Assembly: GCA_947172415.1 (NCBI GenBank)
Contig: OX359194.1
Coordinates: forward strand, 6,888,401 to 6,952,400
DNA length: 64,000 bases
Direction of reading: 5' to 3'
DNA from: Chondrosia reniformis
Taxonomy: Eukaryota; Porifera; Demospongiae; Chondrillida; Chondrillidae
Shown here piece by piece: positions 23,001 to 32,649 of the stretch. The notes below the pieces were generated by a model. The model searched no databases. It saw nothing but the letters and a program-made list of their open reading frames with translations, and was not told where the DNA came from. Position 1 is the stretch's first letter; every line of letters begins with the position of its first letter. A program made the position numbers and the translations under genes.

Positions 23001-25824
23001 GATTTAATCAGTATAAGAAGGCTTGTATCTGAAGGACATATGTACAACTAGTCCGTCATGGACAATCCAAGCGACAACCAAGCTATAAGTGTTTACTCTG
23101 AAACTTGTTTACCTCAGTAGTTGGGAGCCAAGTTTCGACTTAGTTCTGTTGGCAATACCTACACACAAATATTATACACGTCCATAGATTTGGAGTATCA
23201 TGTAATGAGGATATACTGTGGAGGGCCTCACCAAAGAGGGAAAGTCCCTCCTTTCCTCCCTTTCCAGACTTGTAAACTGAAGGGTGTGATTCCTTTTGGA
23301 AGATTTGGAGTGCACTATACCAAGGAAAACAGAGAGGTCACATGACTGTCATGTGACAAGGGAGTGTAGAGAGAATTGTGAATAGTATTAACATCACTTT
23401 TTTTAGATAAATATGTAATGTTTGATATACATATTGATATGCATGCAGGATTCACAAAAGAGCAAGATCAAGAAAAGACAAAGATTCCCAGGGTCACTGA
23501 TGAAGGGTGGAATTCCCAGCAACAGCTGTCTGGCCGAGTGGAGTAGAAGAAGAAAGAAAAGAAAAGACTCCAGGACCTGCATCTTCATCCAAAGCTCTCT
23601 CCAGGTTTAATTCCCTATAGGCTTTTTTACAGAATAGGCATAGCATGTAGGAAAATGATTGGATTTTTCAAGATCTTCAGATCTTCGTCAGTGTCCCTGG
23701 CTCTCTCTGCCGTCTGGGTCCTTTGTTAGTACTGACCATTTAAATTTTATTTCAACAACATGATGACATGGCAAATAAACATAGCAAGTAAAAATCACTG
23801 ACTGTCTGTATAAGCAGCTTTATCAAATAAGCAGCCTTGATCAATAGGTTCAAACCATAATGAATTTATCAGTTTTAACAAATGTCTGCTTTCCCAGTGA
23901 TATTATACACCTTGTGTTCAGTAAGTTAATTATTACAGACAGCTGTCTGTGTTGGGGGAATTTTAATAAATTCTCATGAGAATGTTCTTATGTCATCAAA
24001 CCTATTGCAGACCACCAGTGAACAATGCATTACAAGCACCATACAATACCAGTGTCACACAAAAAAGTGAAAATATTTTCAGTTTAAATAATAACCCACA
24101 CACACACTAGTTGGAATATTGGAATATGTGCTTCTTAATCTCATGGTATATAACACTTTAAGTCTTACCAGTAACTGTTGTCATCAATAATAACTAAATT
24201 GTCCCTGTATATTGAATATAAACAACAGTTGACAATTAACTGGACATTTTCAGAATATTTACTGGCAGTATTTGGCACACGTACAGTGTCAGTGGTGATA
24301 CAGAGAAGATTGGTACACGAACTGATGTGTCCTCCAATTCTATTCCAACACGATGCTTGTCTAAGTATTTCAGCATGGCTCCAAGACTACGTACCTGGCT
24401 CAGAGGAGGGGGAGGGAGCAAAGGAGGATTTCGAATGGAAGTGGGAGTGGGAGAGGATTTAGAATGAAAGTAAGAGCAGGAAAGGATTTGGAATGGAAGT
24501 GTGAGTGGGAGAGGATTTGGAATGAAAGTGGGAACATAAGAGGATTTAGAATGAAATTACCATGGAAACACTCTGCAATGGTAAAAGTGATGATATGAAA
24601 ATGTGTCGCTGATCTTCACTGAATGTTGACTTCATTCCTGGTAATGTATTCAGAGCAAATATCCTTCTCTTGCAAGCTTCATACCCTATAGTCAACAGGA
24701 TGGACAGCTAAACAATCATTACATCATGTTTAGGTTGCAAGTTAGCAGGAGTGACTACAAATCTATTGAACTTCAACAGATCTTTTTGTCAGCACAATTG
24801 AAAAGCAAAACTAGTAGAGTTTGGAGTTCAACCGTGTAGATTTAACTAGAACAGATGAGGAAAATTGATTCTGTCCTAAAACACTCAACTTTCAGAAATT
24901 CGCTTAAAATAGCTCACACCAACGCCCACACTACACACCTACCAAACTATCAATGTGAATGTTTGCAGGTACATACTCCTTAGACAATGCATCACCTCTT
25001 CCCACTGTACAGTATTAAGAGATAAACGAGATAAGCCCTCCTTCGCATGTGTGTTTAGAACCTTTACTGAACCCTTTACTGAACACAGCTAGTAAAGCTG
25101 TACTGTATTCTCTGTGAGCAATGAGGACTATAAACATACCAAAATCAGAGCTTGGAATAATTTCCAATGTTGCATTATTTGAAGGCAGACTATGTTCTTC
25201 ACCTTGACTCTCTCTCTCCCCATTACCTTGAACTACAGTGGTTGTGCAATGATGTTAACTTATTCACCAATGACAATACGGCATTACATTACATGTGTAC
25301 TATGTGAAATGCTAAAGAAAAGATATTTTACTGTAAAGCTTGACAGTTCTTTGTAGTTTATCATCTTGCTTAGAACTAAGAATCACGGTGGTCGGACGAA
25401 TTTGCTCCAGGGCTAGGGGTGGAGTAGTACAAGCCAATGAGCGAGTCATACAGCTCGCATTAGGTAAATGCCCATACCTCGAAGGAAAAGTAGGTAGTCT
25501 TCTCGCTCCACAGTGTCCTTCATAAAGTGGAGGCTGGCCGACTCAATGTTATAATAGGACAAACCGAGCTTCCCTGCTTGGCAAAAGGCGCTTAGTATTA
25601 CCTGCGTAACATTACAAGCAGAAAGTACATGTATATCTGCTGCAGCTGGGAACAACACAAATATGAACCTGGGGCGCTTGTCCCTCTTCCTCCTCTTCTT
25701 CGATGAGTGCATTGGTCGAGTGTACATGGTTACCCGTTCTCTCGGATACATCGCACGCTTGCATGACATCGTTCTGCCCATGCACAGCTAGAGCGCTAGC
25801 ATTGGAGACAATTGAAGCAGCCAT
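8034..25824 (-). CDS. MSH5: MutS homolog 5 (meiotic crossover factor), complete
   Basis: MSH5 pairs with MSH4 as a sliding clamp that stabilises meiotic recombination intermediates in the nucleus. Twenty-six exons (minus order) splice to 835 residues, against 834 recalled for human: 25669-25824, 25478-25601, 25332-25412, 25140-25202, 24561-24685, 24285-24394, 24169-24204, 23232-23314, 23113-23158, 22091-22229, 21842-21976, 21636-21692, 18567-18639, 17708-17817, 17554-17634, 17250-17295, 17145-17186, 14044-14140, 13838-13927, 13051-13177, 11439-11588, 11292-11366, 11027-11170, 10436-10573, 9482-9555, 8034-8139. Phases agree at each joint. Walker A is GPNASGKS (about 595-602), Walker B LIILDE (about 670-675); also seen are [19 protein letters not shown] and the meiotic-family C-terminus [15 protein letters not shown]. 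The N-terminus carries an acidic run (EEEEEE) as in vertebrate MSH5. No mismatch-recognition F-x-E motif was seen, as expected. Introns hold most of the repeats between 8 and 25 kb. A few donors (exons 3, 6) were chosen by phase and are less certain. Confidence 0.97.
8140..9481. other. Last intron of MSH5, nothing notable
   Basis: AT-rich intronic sequence between the last two MSH5 exons. No exon of another gene, RNA gene or clear repeat was recognised on either strand. Confidence 0.6.
11600..11772. repeat. Purine-rich GA/GGA microsatellite in MSH5 intron
   Basis: A nearly pure purine run on the + strand built from gagagggagaggga-type units. It lies just upstream (in MSH5 sense) of the exon at 11439-11588. 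Such tracts can form triplex DNA; here it is noted only as low-complexity sequence. Confidence 0.9.
12141..12439. mobile_element. MITE-like element with 26-bp terminal inverted repeats
   Basis: The left end ttaccgtattatctctaata (12141-12166, 26 bp in all) and the right end (12414-12439) are perfect reverse complements. The 299-bp body has no coding capacity and holds several subterminal pieces of the end sequence (gcttatattggagac, gcttgtattagagac). A TTA/TAA at the borders may be a 3-bp target duplication. The middle part (12239-12330) is related to the minisatellite at 13195-13815. It sits in an MSH5 intron. Confidence 0.85.
13195..13825. repeat. Minisatellite in MSH5 intron, unit about 30-32 bp
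   Basis: Units of the form gagggagagagagatgtgtg followed by aggtggcg or agatggtg repeat about 20 times, with variant units in a patterned order. Long open frames on the minus strand are artefacts of the repeat. The right border (agcacccattgag, about 13810-13823) matches the inside of the MITE at 12141-12439 in opposite orientation. Confidence 0.92.
14181..14380 (-). mobile_element. Dispersed 'H' repeat with hammerhead core, cleavage loop deleted
   Basis: Minus-strand copy of a roughly 245-bp repeat found nine times in the window. It keeps GGGTCA, CTGATGA, AGGGTGGAATTCCCA and GAAAC in order (14278-14315) but has lost the short segment holding stem III and the cleavage site, so GAAAC joins directly to CCAGTGG. 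It begins within 50 bp of MSH5 exon 18. Confidence 0.8.
15483..15605 (+). mobile_element. Small inverted-repeat element with decayed hammerhead core
   Basis: Arms of 22 bp (15483-15504 and 15584-15605; aggatcatctttcgactttt and its near-perfect complement) flank a hammerhead-like core on the + strand at 15509-15547: TGTCA, CTAAAGA, GACTC..GGGGTC, AAAAC, GTC, TGACA. Stem I (TGTCA/TGACA) is intact, but CTGA is CTAA and GAAA is AAAA. Confidence 0.55.
17833..18534. repeat. 700-bp tetranucleotide-derived minisatellite in MSH5 intron
   Basis: Mixed tggatggatgggtg units with an interspersed tgtattggtgg variant that defines irregular higher-order blocks. Because the units keep all frames open, several 220-270 residue open frames exist on both strands; none is a gene. 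MSH5 exons flank it at 17708-17817 and 18567-18639, only about 15 and 30 bp from the array edges. Confidence 0.95.
19150..19183 (-). ncRNA. Hammerhead ribozyme-like core (Penelope type)
   Basis: Minus strand: TTG, CTGAAGA, A, GACC-TACG-GGTT, GAAAC, GTT, CAA. All invariant core positions (CUGANGA and GAAA) are present, stem II is four base pairs closed by a UACG tetraloop, stem III is reduced to the AC/GU step typical of Penelope-associated hammerheads, and a short stem I (TTG/CAA) can form. It lies in an MSH5 intron. Confidence 0.65.
19714..19764. repeat. 51-bp near-perfect palindrome
   Basis: The arm aatagagaatgaataataat is followed at once by its reverse complement, centred near 19739, with an (AAT)n/(ATT)n core. 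It could extrude as a cruciform or mark a snap-back of replication. It lies in an MSH5 intron. Confidence 0.9.
20165..20440. repeat. Imperfect tandem duplication, about 95-bp unit
   Basis: The strings gatgtggtt and gttagccagttaagcagtga recur about 95 bp apart (20278-20335 and 20374-20432), with a weaker third match near 20170. It is intronic in MSH5. Confidence 0.6.
20952..21087 (-). mobile_element. 136-bp inverted-repeat element enclosing a hammerhead core
   Basis: Arms of 34 bp (20952-20985 and 21054-21087) are reverse complements with two mismatches. Between them the minus strand has CTGATGA, A, GACC-TACG-GGTT, GAAA, TGTCC (21003-21032), an intact hammerhead core with a UACG tetraloop. 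The size and symmetry suggest a non-autonomous derivative of a Penelope-like element with opposed ends. Confidence 0.7.
21136..21258 (+). mobile_element. 'H' repeat fragment starting at the predicted cleavage site
   Basis: Matches the part of the H repeat downstream of the hammerhead, from tggcccagtggag to ggcatagcatgtagg. In full copies this segment starts directly after the GTC cleavage triplet; here it starts abruptly after unrelated (at)-rich DNA. Confidence 0.75.
22360..22452 (+). mobile_element. 'H' repeat fragment, 3' part only
   Basis: Matches the H-repeat segment aagactccaggaactg, cttcatccaaagctctc and ggcatagcatgtagg. The ribozyme part is absent. It lies between MSH5 exons. Confidence 0.7.
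22862..23044. repeat. 64-bp tandem repeat, about 2.9 copies
   Basis: Three near-identical copies of a unit containing acccaacactacaaattt and aaggcttgtatctgaagg. Only a few point differences separate them, so the triplication is recent. It lies in an MSH5 intron. Confidence 0.93.
23441..23665 (+). mobile_element. Full-length 'H' repeat with hammerhead core
   Basis: Full copy running from aggattcacaaaagagcaag to ggcatagcatgtaggaaaat. The ribozyme section (23491-23536) reads GGGTCA, CTGATGA, AGGGTGGAATTCCCA, GCAAC, AGCT, GTC, TGGCC. Stem I GGGTCA/TGGCCC-type pairing is intact with a wobble, but the GAAA box is GCAA in this copy, so it is probably inactive. Confidence 0.8.
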
Positions 25825-26085
25825 TTTCTGCTTGGAGACTGGGCATGGAAATCTGATCCCTGAACTAGTTAGGTGCATTAAGCATGTGCGGTACGTGTGG
25901 TACATAAACATTCCAACTCACAGGCTCTCTCCATTTACTAGCTGGAGCAGTTGTCAAAACATTGGTTTGTTTGCGTATATACAGTGTAATGACCTTTGTG
26001 TGACACTAGCGGGCTTACGTCAACAGATAAATTGTATTTAAGAGCTCACCGCGGGCCGGAAACTTGCAGTAGGAACATCTTAAGA
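25825..26085. promoter_or_regulatory. Divergent promoter region, MSH5 and FN3/vWD gene
   Basis: Only 261 bp separate the MSH5 start codon (minus) from the start codon of the FN3/vWD gene (plus). The stretch is higher in GC than its surroundings. Both 5' untranslated regions and any core promoters must fit here. No TATA box was assigned. Confidence 0.6.
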
Positions 26086-29000
26086 ATGAAGAGTCAAGTA
26101 GCAAATTTAGCTGGAATTGTCTTCATACTGTGCCTTTCAGGTATACCTTGTAAAGCTAATGTACCTAAGTATCTCTCCCCATTAATACTCTCTGTCCTGT
26201 ATTCTCCTATAGGAGGAGTATTTACACAACCGTGTCCTGGTGAGTTTCAGAGTAGAATAGCTAGCAGAAGGATGCAGATATCTATATGTGCCATTCCTTT
26301 AATATAAAGTGAATGTGGACCTATATTTGTGGTAGATTTCACATGCCCTCCAAGGATTATTGCAGTCAATCCTAGTGCTCGCAATGTATTGCTGATATGG
26401 CAAGATTCCTGCAGTGGTAACAAGAAGCTGACTTCCCAGATCTCCCATTACGTCATTAGACTGAGGTCTGCTAGTGGGAATGAGATTGTTCAGGAGAGTA
26501 GAGTGCCAGTAAGCAGTGTCTCTGGAATACAGGAAAATGAGAGGTACTCTTATACAGTGTGTACTGTGACTAAATGTGGCAGTGAAGCATGTACTGGACA
26601 GAATATAATGAAGACTCGAGGTTCTAGTGAGTAAGGCATATTTGATTTATAGCACACATTATTACAATGCAGCTTCAGTATGCAATGATTGTCCTTTTAA
26701 ATTGACACTATAATGTATAAATGTAGTTTTTGTTCCATTTAGAACCATCTGCTCCTGCTTCCTTTACTGAAAGTGTCTCTGTAACCAGTACCACCATAAA
26801 GGTCTTCTGGGGTCCACCAAAGAAAGCAGACCGTAATGGAGAAATTACAGGTGTTGTACTGTACTTACATACCCACGTATATGTTTGTATATTATAGTGT
26901 TCCACTCTAATAAATGTACTCCAAATTTATAATCGTCTCATTCCACACACACTTAAGAGGTAGTCATGATGTAACAAAGTGAAATATAAACAGCTTGTTA
27001 ACCTGGTGTTATAGTTACATTGCATTGTCAGCCATGTACTCTACAGGCCATCACTATATATCTCTGGCCTTATATATTCATATTGTGATTATGTGGAAGT
27101 GGTTTACATTATTATATATGTGAATGTTGCACCTGTGGGTGTAAGTACATGTACGTACGTATATGGAGTTGGAATTATATTATAGTGCTATACATAGACA
27201 TAAGTACATATATCTAATGCCATTTCCTTTTTATTTTGAACTTTTAGGTTATGTTCTTAAAATAAGTGACAATGGAATGAGCAAGTCAATCTCAGTCAAC
27301 CAGACAGTCACCACATATCTGTTCACTGGGTTAAGTCCAGATACACTATATAAAATAAAAATTGCTGTTGAAAATGAGTTTGGTCGTGGTCCTTTTGAAG
27401 TCATTAATAATAGAGGAATTTCTGTCAAGACATCTGAAGATTGTGAGTGCTAGCTTTGGTTAATATCCTCCATTACACACCTCCTCCTCCATATCACACC
27501 TCCCTCCTCCATCACACACCTCCCTCCCCCATCACACGCCTCCCTCCTCCATCACACGCCTCCCTACTCCATCACACGCCTCCCTCCTCCATCACACGCC
27601 TCCCTCCTCCATCACACGCCTCCTCCTCCATCACACGCCTCCCTCCTCCATCACACGCCTCCCTCCTCCATCACACGCCTCCCTCCTCCATCACACACCT
27701 CCCTCCCCCATCACACACCCATTTCTCCCTTGCATTACTTAGTGCCCTCAGCCCCATCCATCAAAGCATTTGTGTTTCAGAAGAAAGTAGCTGAAATACT
27801 GTTGGTGCCTCCATCTTTACCAAATGGTCAAATTACAGAATATGAAGTTAAATCCATTGGAAAACATTACAACAAAACGGGGAAGTACCCAGGTCTTTCA
27901 AATCTCATTACTCTTGTGAGTTTTGATCTCAGGCCTAATGCTACCTACAGTTTCAGTGCGAGGGCCTACACAAGTATTGGGCCAGGGAACTGGAGTGAAA
28001 TCTGGAAGGAGAAAATTACACCAATATTAGGTTAGTGTTTTAAAGTACTGGATTTAGTATATAGTCTCCAGTAAAGTCACTATTTCATCATGCCATGTTT
28101 TATTTTTTTGCAGGTAGTACAAGTTGCAAGCCTGTAAGCCCAAATGAGATTGATACATGCATCAACCTCTCCCCTCCAACAAGTGGTGCATCTGTAGGCA
28201 TGGTAACTGTTTATTATACTCCGTGTGATGGTTCTGCAGAGCAGCAATCAGTGTCCTTCAGGCCCGATCTATCTTGTCAAAGACTGGGTGGTCTGAGTGA
28301 TGGAACTTGTTATAAGATCAAGTTCACTGCCAACGTGATGGTGGATAAATTTCTGTTGACACGCCAAGCCACAGACGAAATAGAGTGCCGCACCCTCAAT
28401 AGCCAGTCTCCTTATACACTACCTAGCAAAGGTAAGGGAACATGATAACAGAGTAATCCACTTGATTATGCAATTATATTTATTATGTATATTAAATGTT
28501 ATGCCTTACAGTCAGAAATCATTAAAAGCTGTCTATAATGCAGTCAGCTTGGGACCAGCTGAACTTGGCCTTAATAGAGAGGTGGCTGCATTATAGAAAG
28601 CCTTAGGTATACATTTTATGATTTATATCAGGACTATAAGAGCTTACTGTATATTAGAGGTAACCACCAGATTAAGGTGACTGTTTTATTGTATATTGTT
28701 ATTATTATTAGAGTGCCCATATGTATATGTATATGTTTAAACTTAGATAATTTGACCACAATTACAGTATAAAACCCTTTCCTACTGGTTAAGCTTCCAC
28801 AAATGACCCAATGCGGAACTCTGATTACATGACATAATATGTAAATACACTTGTATCATATAAACAAAAAGCAAAGTAACCATGACAACCAAGGTATAAA
28901 TCATAAGATGATGTGATGTGCCTTCTTCCTGTAGCACTTCTGGGCTCAACAAATACATGTACAGTTGCTGGTAACCACCATTTCACAACATTTGATGGCC

Positions 29001-30498
29001 TCACTTTCAATTACCATAAATCTTGCCCTCACTATCTTGTCAAAGGTAAAAGGAAACCCTTTGCTGTCATTCTTGAGTTAAGAAGGTGTACCCAGGACTC
29101 CTGTATCAAATGCATAACCATCCAAGATTTTAGGTCTGGCCTGATGGTTAAACTGTATCCGGGAGAAAATGGCAGTACAATGTCAGTTGTAGCTGGAAAT
29201 GGCTCTTCATCTGATATGCTTAGTTGGATTGAGTCCTCTATGCGCCACATTTATCTGTCACAGTATGGGGTGGAGGTTATCTTTGATGGAAAGTGTTTTG
29301 TTCAAGTTAAGGTTCCTGCTACCCTAGCTCGTGAACTGTATGGTCTATGTGGGGACTATAATGGTAAACCTGGTAATGACCTAGTTAGTAGAAGTATCGA
29401 ATTCGATGAAGGATTTCAGTTCAGGGTGAACCGGTTTGCACATTTTCGTAGAGTTCAAAACCAAAACTGTAGGAAAATAACCTGGGAATCTGGAACTACT
29501 TGTAATTGGGTATCTGCTCAGAATGCCTCAAGAAACTGTTGGATCTTCAAAGATAGTAGTGGACTGTTTTCCAGCTGTTTCTCTGCAGTCAACCCTGATG
29601 CCCTCTATCGAGCCTGTGTCATGGACTATTGTGAGCTGGCAGTGAGGAAAGCTCAACTTAGTTACTGCGGCCTTATCAATCAGTACATGGCGATGTGCAA
29701 ATCACACGAGATCATTCTAGAAGCACCAGACAAATGCAGAGGTACACAAGAGATGCTTAGTCTGCAACTGTTGTCCTGTTACAAAATTAAATATGTATAT
29801 GTACTAGTATTATAATTGGATGTGCATGGTTTAATGATTTACTTTCATAGATGTGATTCTAAACCTTTTAACCTTTTTCCTTTTGTAGATTTAAGAAATC
29901 TGACAGGTGAGAAATCATTTCCTCAACCTAAGTAAAATATATGTACATACATGTACATTAGATTCATGCACTATATGTATTAAGGGGTAGCAATATTAAT
30001 GTTCCCTAGATATGTGTATATATTATGTACAAATGTATAAGTGTTGTCTGGTTATTCTACATGTGAGTCAACTATATGGCATACATCAGTGAGAGCTGAC
30101 TAGACTAGTTAAACAAATACCACTTTCTCATGTTCAGTGAAGGTTGTATTTATCAATCTTTAAGATGGTTTCTCTTTCATCTTGTGACACAGGTAGAACA
30201 CAATACTCATATCCTCTAAACATTTAATGTAGTGTTTACTTCCATTCCAGATTGCACTTTGGTTAGAGAAGAGGTAAGGTCATTTGAGTTTGGAAAAGGG
30301 GACACTCTTCAGCCTTACCAATGCATTAGTAAGAATCGCTATTTGAGGAAATGCTCTTCTTCTCCAAATTGCAAGCCTACCAGATCAGCAGTGAAAGAAC
30401 TCAATTTTGAATGCATTCCCAGGAGCCAAATGGAGGCCAACACCTTTAATGTTACTTTAAAGTCTCCAGAAGATTATTCATGTGAAATCACAGATTAG
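26086..30498 (+). CDS. Secreted FN3 / von Willebrand type D / C8 protein
   Basis: Extracellular protein of 784 residues. Exons: 26086-26140, 26213-26239 (27 nt), 26336-26626, 26743-26850, 27248-27442, 27743-28030, 28114-28431, 28935-29741, 29889-29906 (18 nt), 30251-30498; all joints are phase 1 and the sum is in frame. Exon 1 is a signal peptide (MKSQVANLAGIVFILCLS). FN3 domains lie in exon 3, exons 4+5 (split by an intron after GEITG), exon 6 and a divergent one in exon 7. Exon 8 carries a vWD domain (CTVAGNHHFTTFDGLTFNYH, later YGLCGDYNGKPGND) followed by a C8-like cysteine module. The last exon is cysteine-rich (CISKNRYLRKCSSSPNC) and not assigned to a family. No transmembrane segment. 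vWD modules assemble or bind matrix in known proteins; a matrix or aggregation role is inference. Shares a divergent promoter with MSH5. Confidence 0.88.
27465..27722. repeat. 20-bp minisatellite in FN3/vWD gene intron
   Basis: About 12 copies of a unit like catcacacgcctccctcctc. An open frame through it (HASLLHHTPP-like) is a repeat artefact because good splice sites at 27442 and 27742 remove it. Confidence 0.92.
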
Positions 30499-31318
30499 AA
30501 AGACTAGAATTTTGACTTGTGTTTTTCACTTTTTTCACCTGCATCTTCCATTAAATTTATATAGCTTACTCTTGACTTTATTTTAAAAATACTTCCTATG
30601 TTATCAAGGCATTACCTCAGAGATGCAAGATACACACAAACATATACACTGGAATTATATTTTAGTATGTCTTACAAGATTACCCTATAACCTACATGCA
30701 TACAAATATTTACAATGAAACTCCCCTTAATATTTCACACACATATACACACTCATATACTATGATATTGTGTATGACCGCAGAATATATCACCTGTAAT
30801 TCATATCCACTTGTGTATATATGTATATCTTTTTTCTTTCTTTTTTCCTTTTTTCTCGTTTTCTTTTTTCTTTTATCTCGTTTCCTTTTTTCTCGTTTTC
30901 TTTTTTCTTTTATCTCGTTTCCTTTTTTCTTTTTTTCCTTTTTATCTCGTTTCCTGTTTTCTTTTTTCCTTACGTAATTTCTCTTTTCATGAATATAATG
31001 GACTATAAGTGCTTAAAAAGTGCAGCTTTTTATTCATTTTGATGTAACTACAAATGCCTTTGTTCACAAATTTTTATGGAGTATATATATAGCTTGTGGT
31101 CATAATAACACTTGTTATGCAATAATTTACAAGAGTATACTGAATGCTGATGGGGACATAACTGGATTATAGTTAATATAGATTTTATTGAGTTCATCAT
31201 TATATACATCATTATATCAATAATCACTGCATAATGATAATTTTTGACAATTTAGAAATTTACAAAAATTTAAAAAGAAAAATGTCCAAGCAATATAAAT
31301 AGTTCTTATTCTTAAATT
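30499..31318. other. Intergenic AT-rich DNA with a pyrimidine tract
   Basis: 3' flank of the FN3/vWD gene. It holds a low-complexity run of T-rich pyrimidines (about 30828-30970, ttttctcgttttc-type units). Small open frames rich in F and S across it are artefacts. No gene was recognised. Confidence 0.6.
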
Positions 31319-32640
31319 AGTTCGGCCATCTTCTTAGCATTGTTTCGAATCCTCTCTACTGAAACAGTTATTGTACTTCTCTTTGCATCACTCTGCTAGG
31401 TGATCCCAGGGCACATCACGAGGAGCTCGAGGTGGAAGTACTTCATGCCCCAAAAAATGTTTACAACTCTGCTTGACACTTCCCACTACTGCTCACCATA
31501 CATTAACTTTGTATACCAGAATTTAATGTACATTGAGGGCTGTCACTCTATCAAATGGAAAGATATGAAGCTATATCTTTGTGTCAGCATTCACAGACAT
31601 CTAATAAAACCGGCCTAGTTGAAATATCGATTTAAGACATTAATATCGTACAGGCGATAAATACCGGATCTCTCACTATCTCTAGTTTTCTGTATCGTGA
31701 AAAGTCGCTCTCCTCCCTCCACCAAGATACATACAGGCTTTTATCCACTTGCCACAGTTTTGAGATGTATTAGAAATACTGCGTATGTGTGTAAAATTGC
31801 TTGGAACGATTCACTGGTCTGGAATTAAAGTGGAATAAATTGACGATTTCTCGAAAATAATTGGGATCAGAAAAGTCGTTCTCCTCGGCCCATCAAGACA
31901 CTTACAGGATTTTTTTCGCTTTTCCCAGTTTTCAGGTGAACCACTAATACTGCCTATGTCTTTAAACTTGCTTGAAACAATTCACTGATCTGGAAATAAC
32001 GAGAAATATATTAAAAAAGGTCCCAACCACAACCGTTTTCTTTGGACAATACTTCATATAAATAGAAGCGAAAAACCTTATATAATAGGCCTACCTGGAC
32101 ACATCTCTATGGTGGTTGCGGTTCCCATAGAGGTTGGTAGCGCTTAGACTCTGAAGCTGTCTCCTAATCGGTTGGTGCCATAGAGACGTGCTCACCAATA
32201 ATCCGGATTTCGGGGGGGTTCCACGTAATGTGGGATTGGCATCTGATATCTTAGGATTCATATGAGTCGGCCATATCGAGAAGAACTGGTTCTTCTCACG
32301 CAAGTGACACCCAAAGCTCAACTCGGCAGAGCGTTACCACCGATCCCGGCCTCTGAGCGTCGTGGATGGTAGCGTTCGGTATGGTCCAACTTTTTTTCTT
32401 TGGAGTTTCGTTGGCCGTCGATTGGCAAAATTTCACTTTAACGACATCCATATATATATATATATATGGATAGATAGTACTTCGATAACAATCAAGTACT
32501 ACACAGTGCATATCCCTATGTATAAAAAATTGGAAAGTATTCTAGATTTTCAGATATAGAATGGAATGTTGTCTTTATTGCAAACCTTCTAACGGTCGGC
32601 CATATATGGTATTACGCAATTTCTCTAACAATTCAATACA
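31319..32640. other. Unassigned intergenic region, one stray satellite copy and a GC-richer patch
   Basis: A single diverged copy of the downstream 169-bp satellite lies at 31499-31615. From about 32095 to 32400 the DNA is less AT-rich than its surroundings and non-repetitive, and includes agctcaactcggcagagcg (32316 on), which resembles a tRNA-type A box; no matching B box or clover-leaf could be drawn, so no RNA gene is called. Confidence 0.4.
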
Positions 32641-32649
32641 TTAACTGTA

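Noticed and set aside
30696-31042. F/S-rich plus-strand frames of 65-93 residues
   Set aside because: Translation of a T-rich pyrimidine tract; no domain, splice or start support.
32316-32390. Possible tRNA (agctcaactcggcagagcg)
   Set aside because: No closing acceptor stem, no clear B box and no anticodon arm could be drawn.
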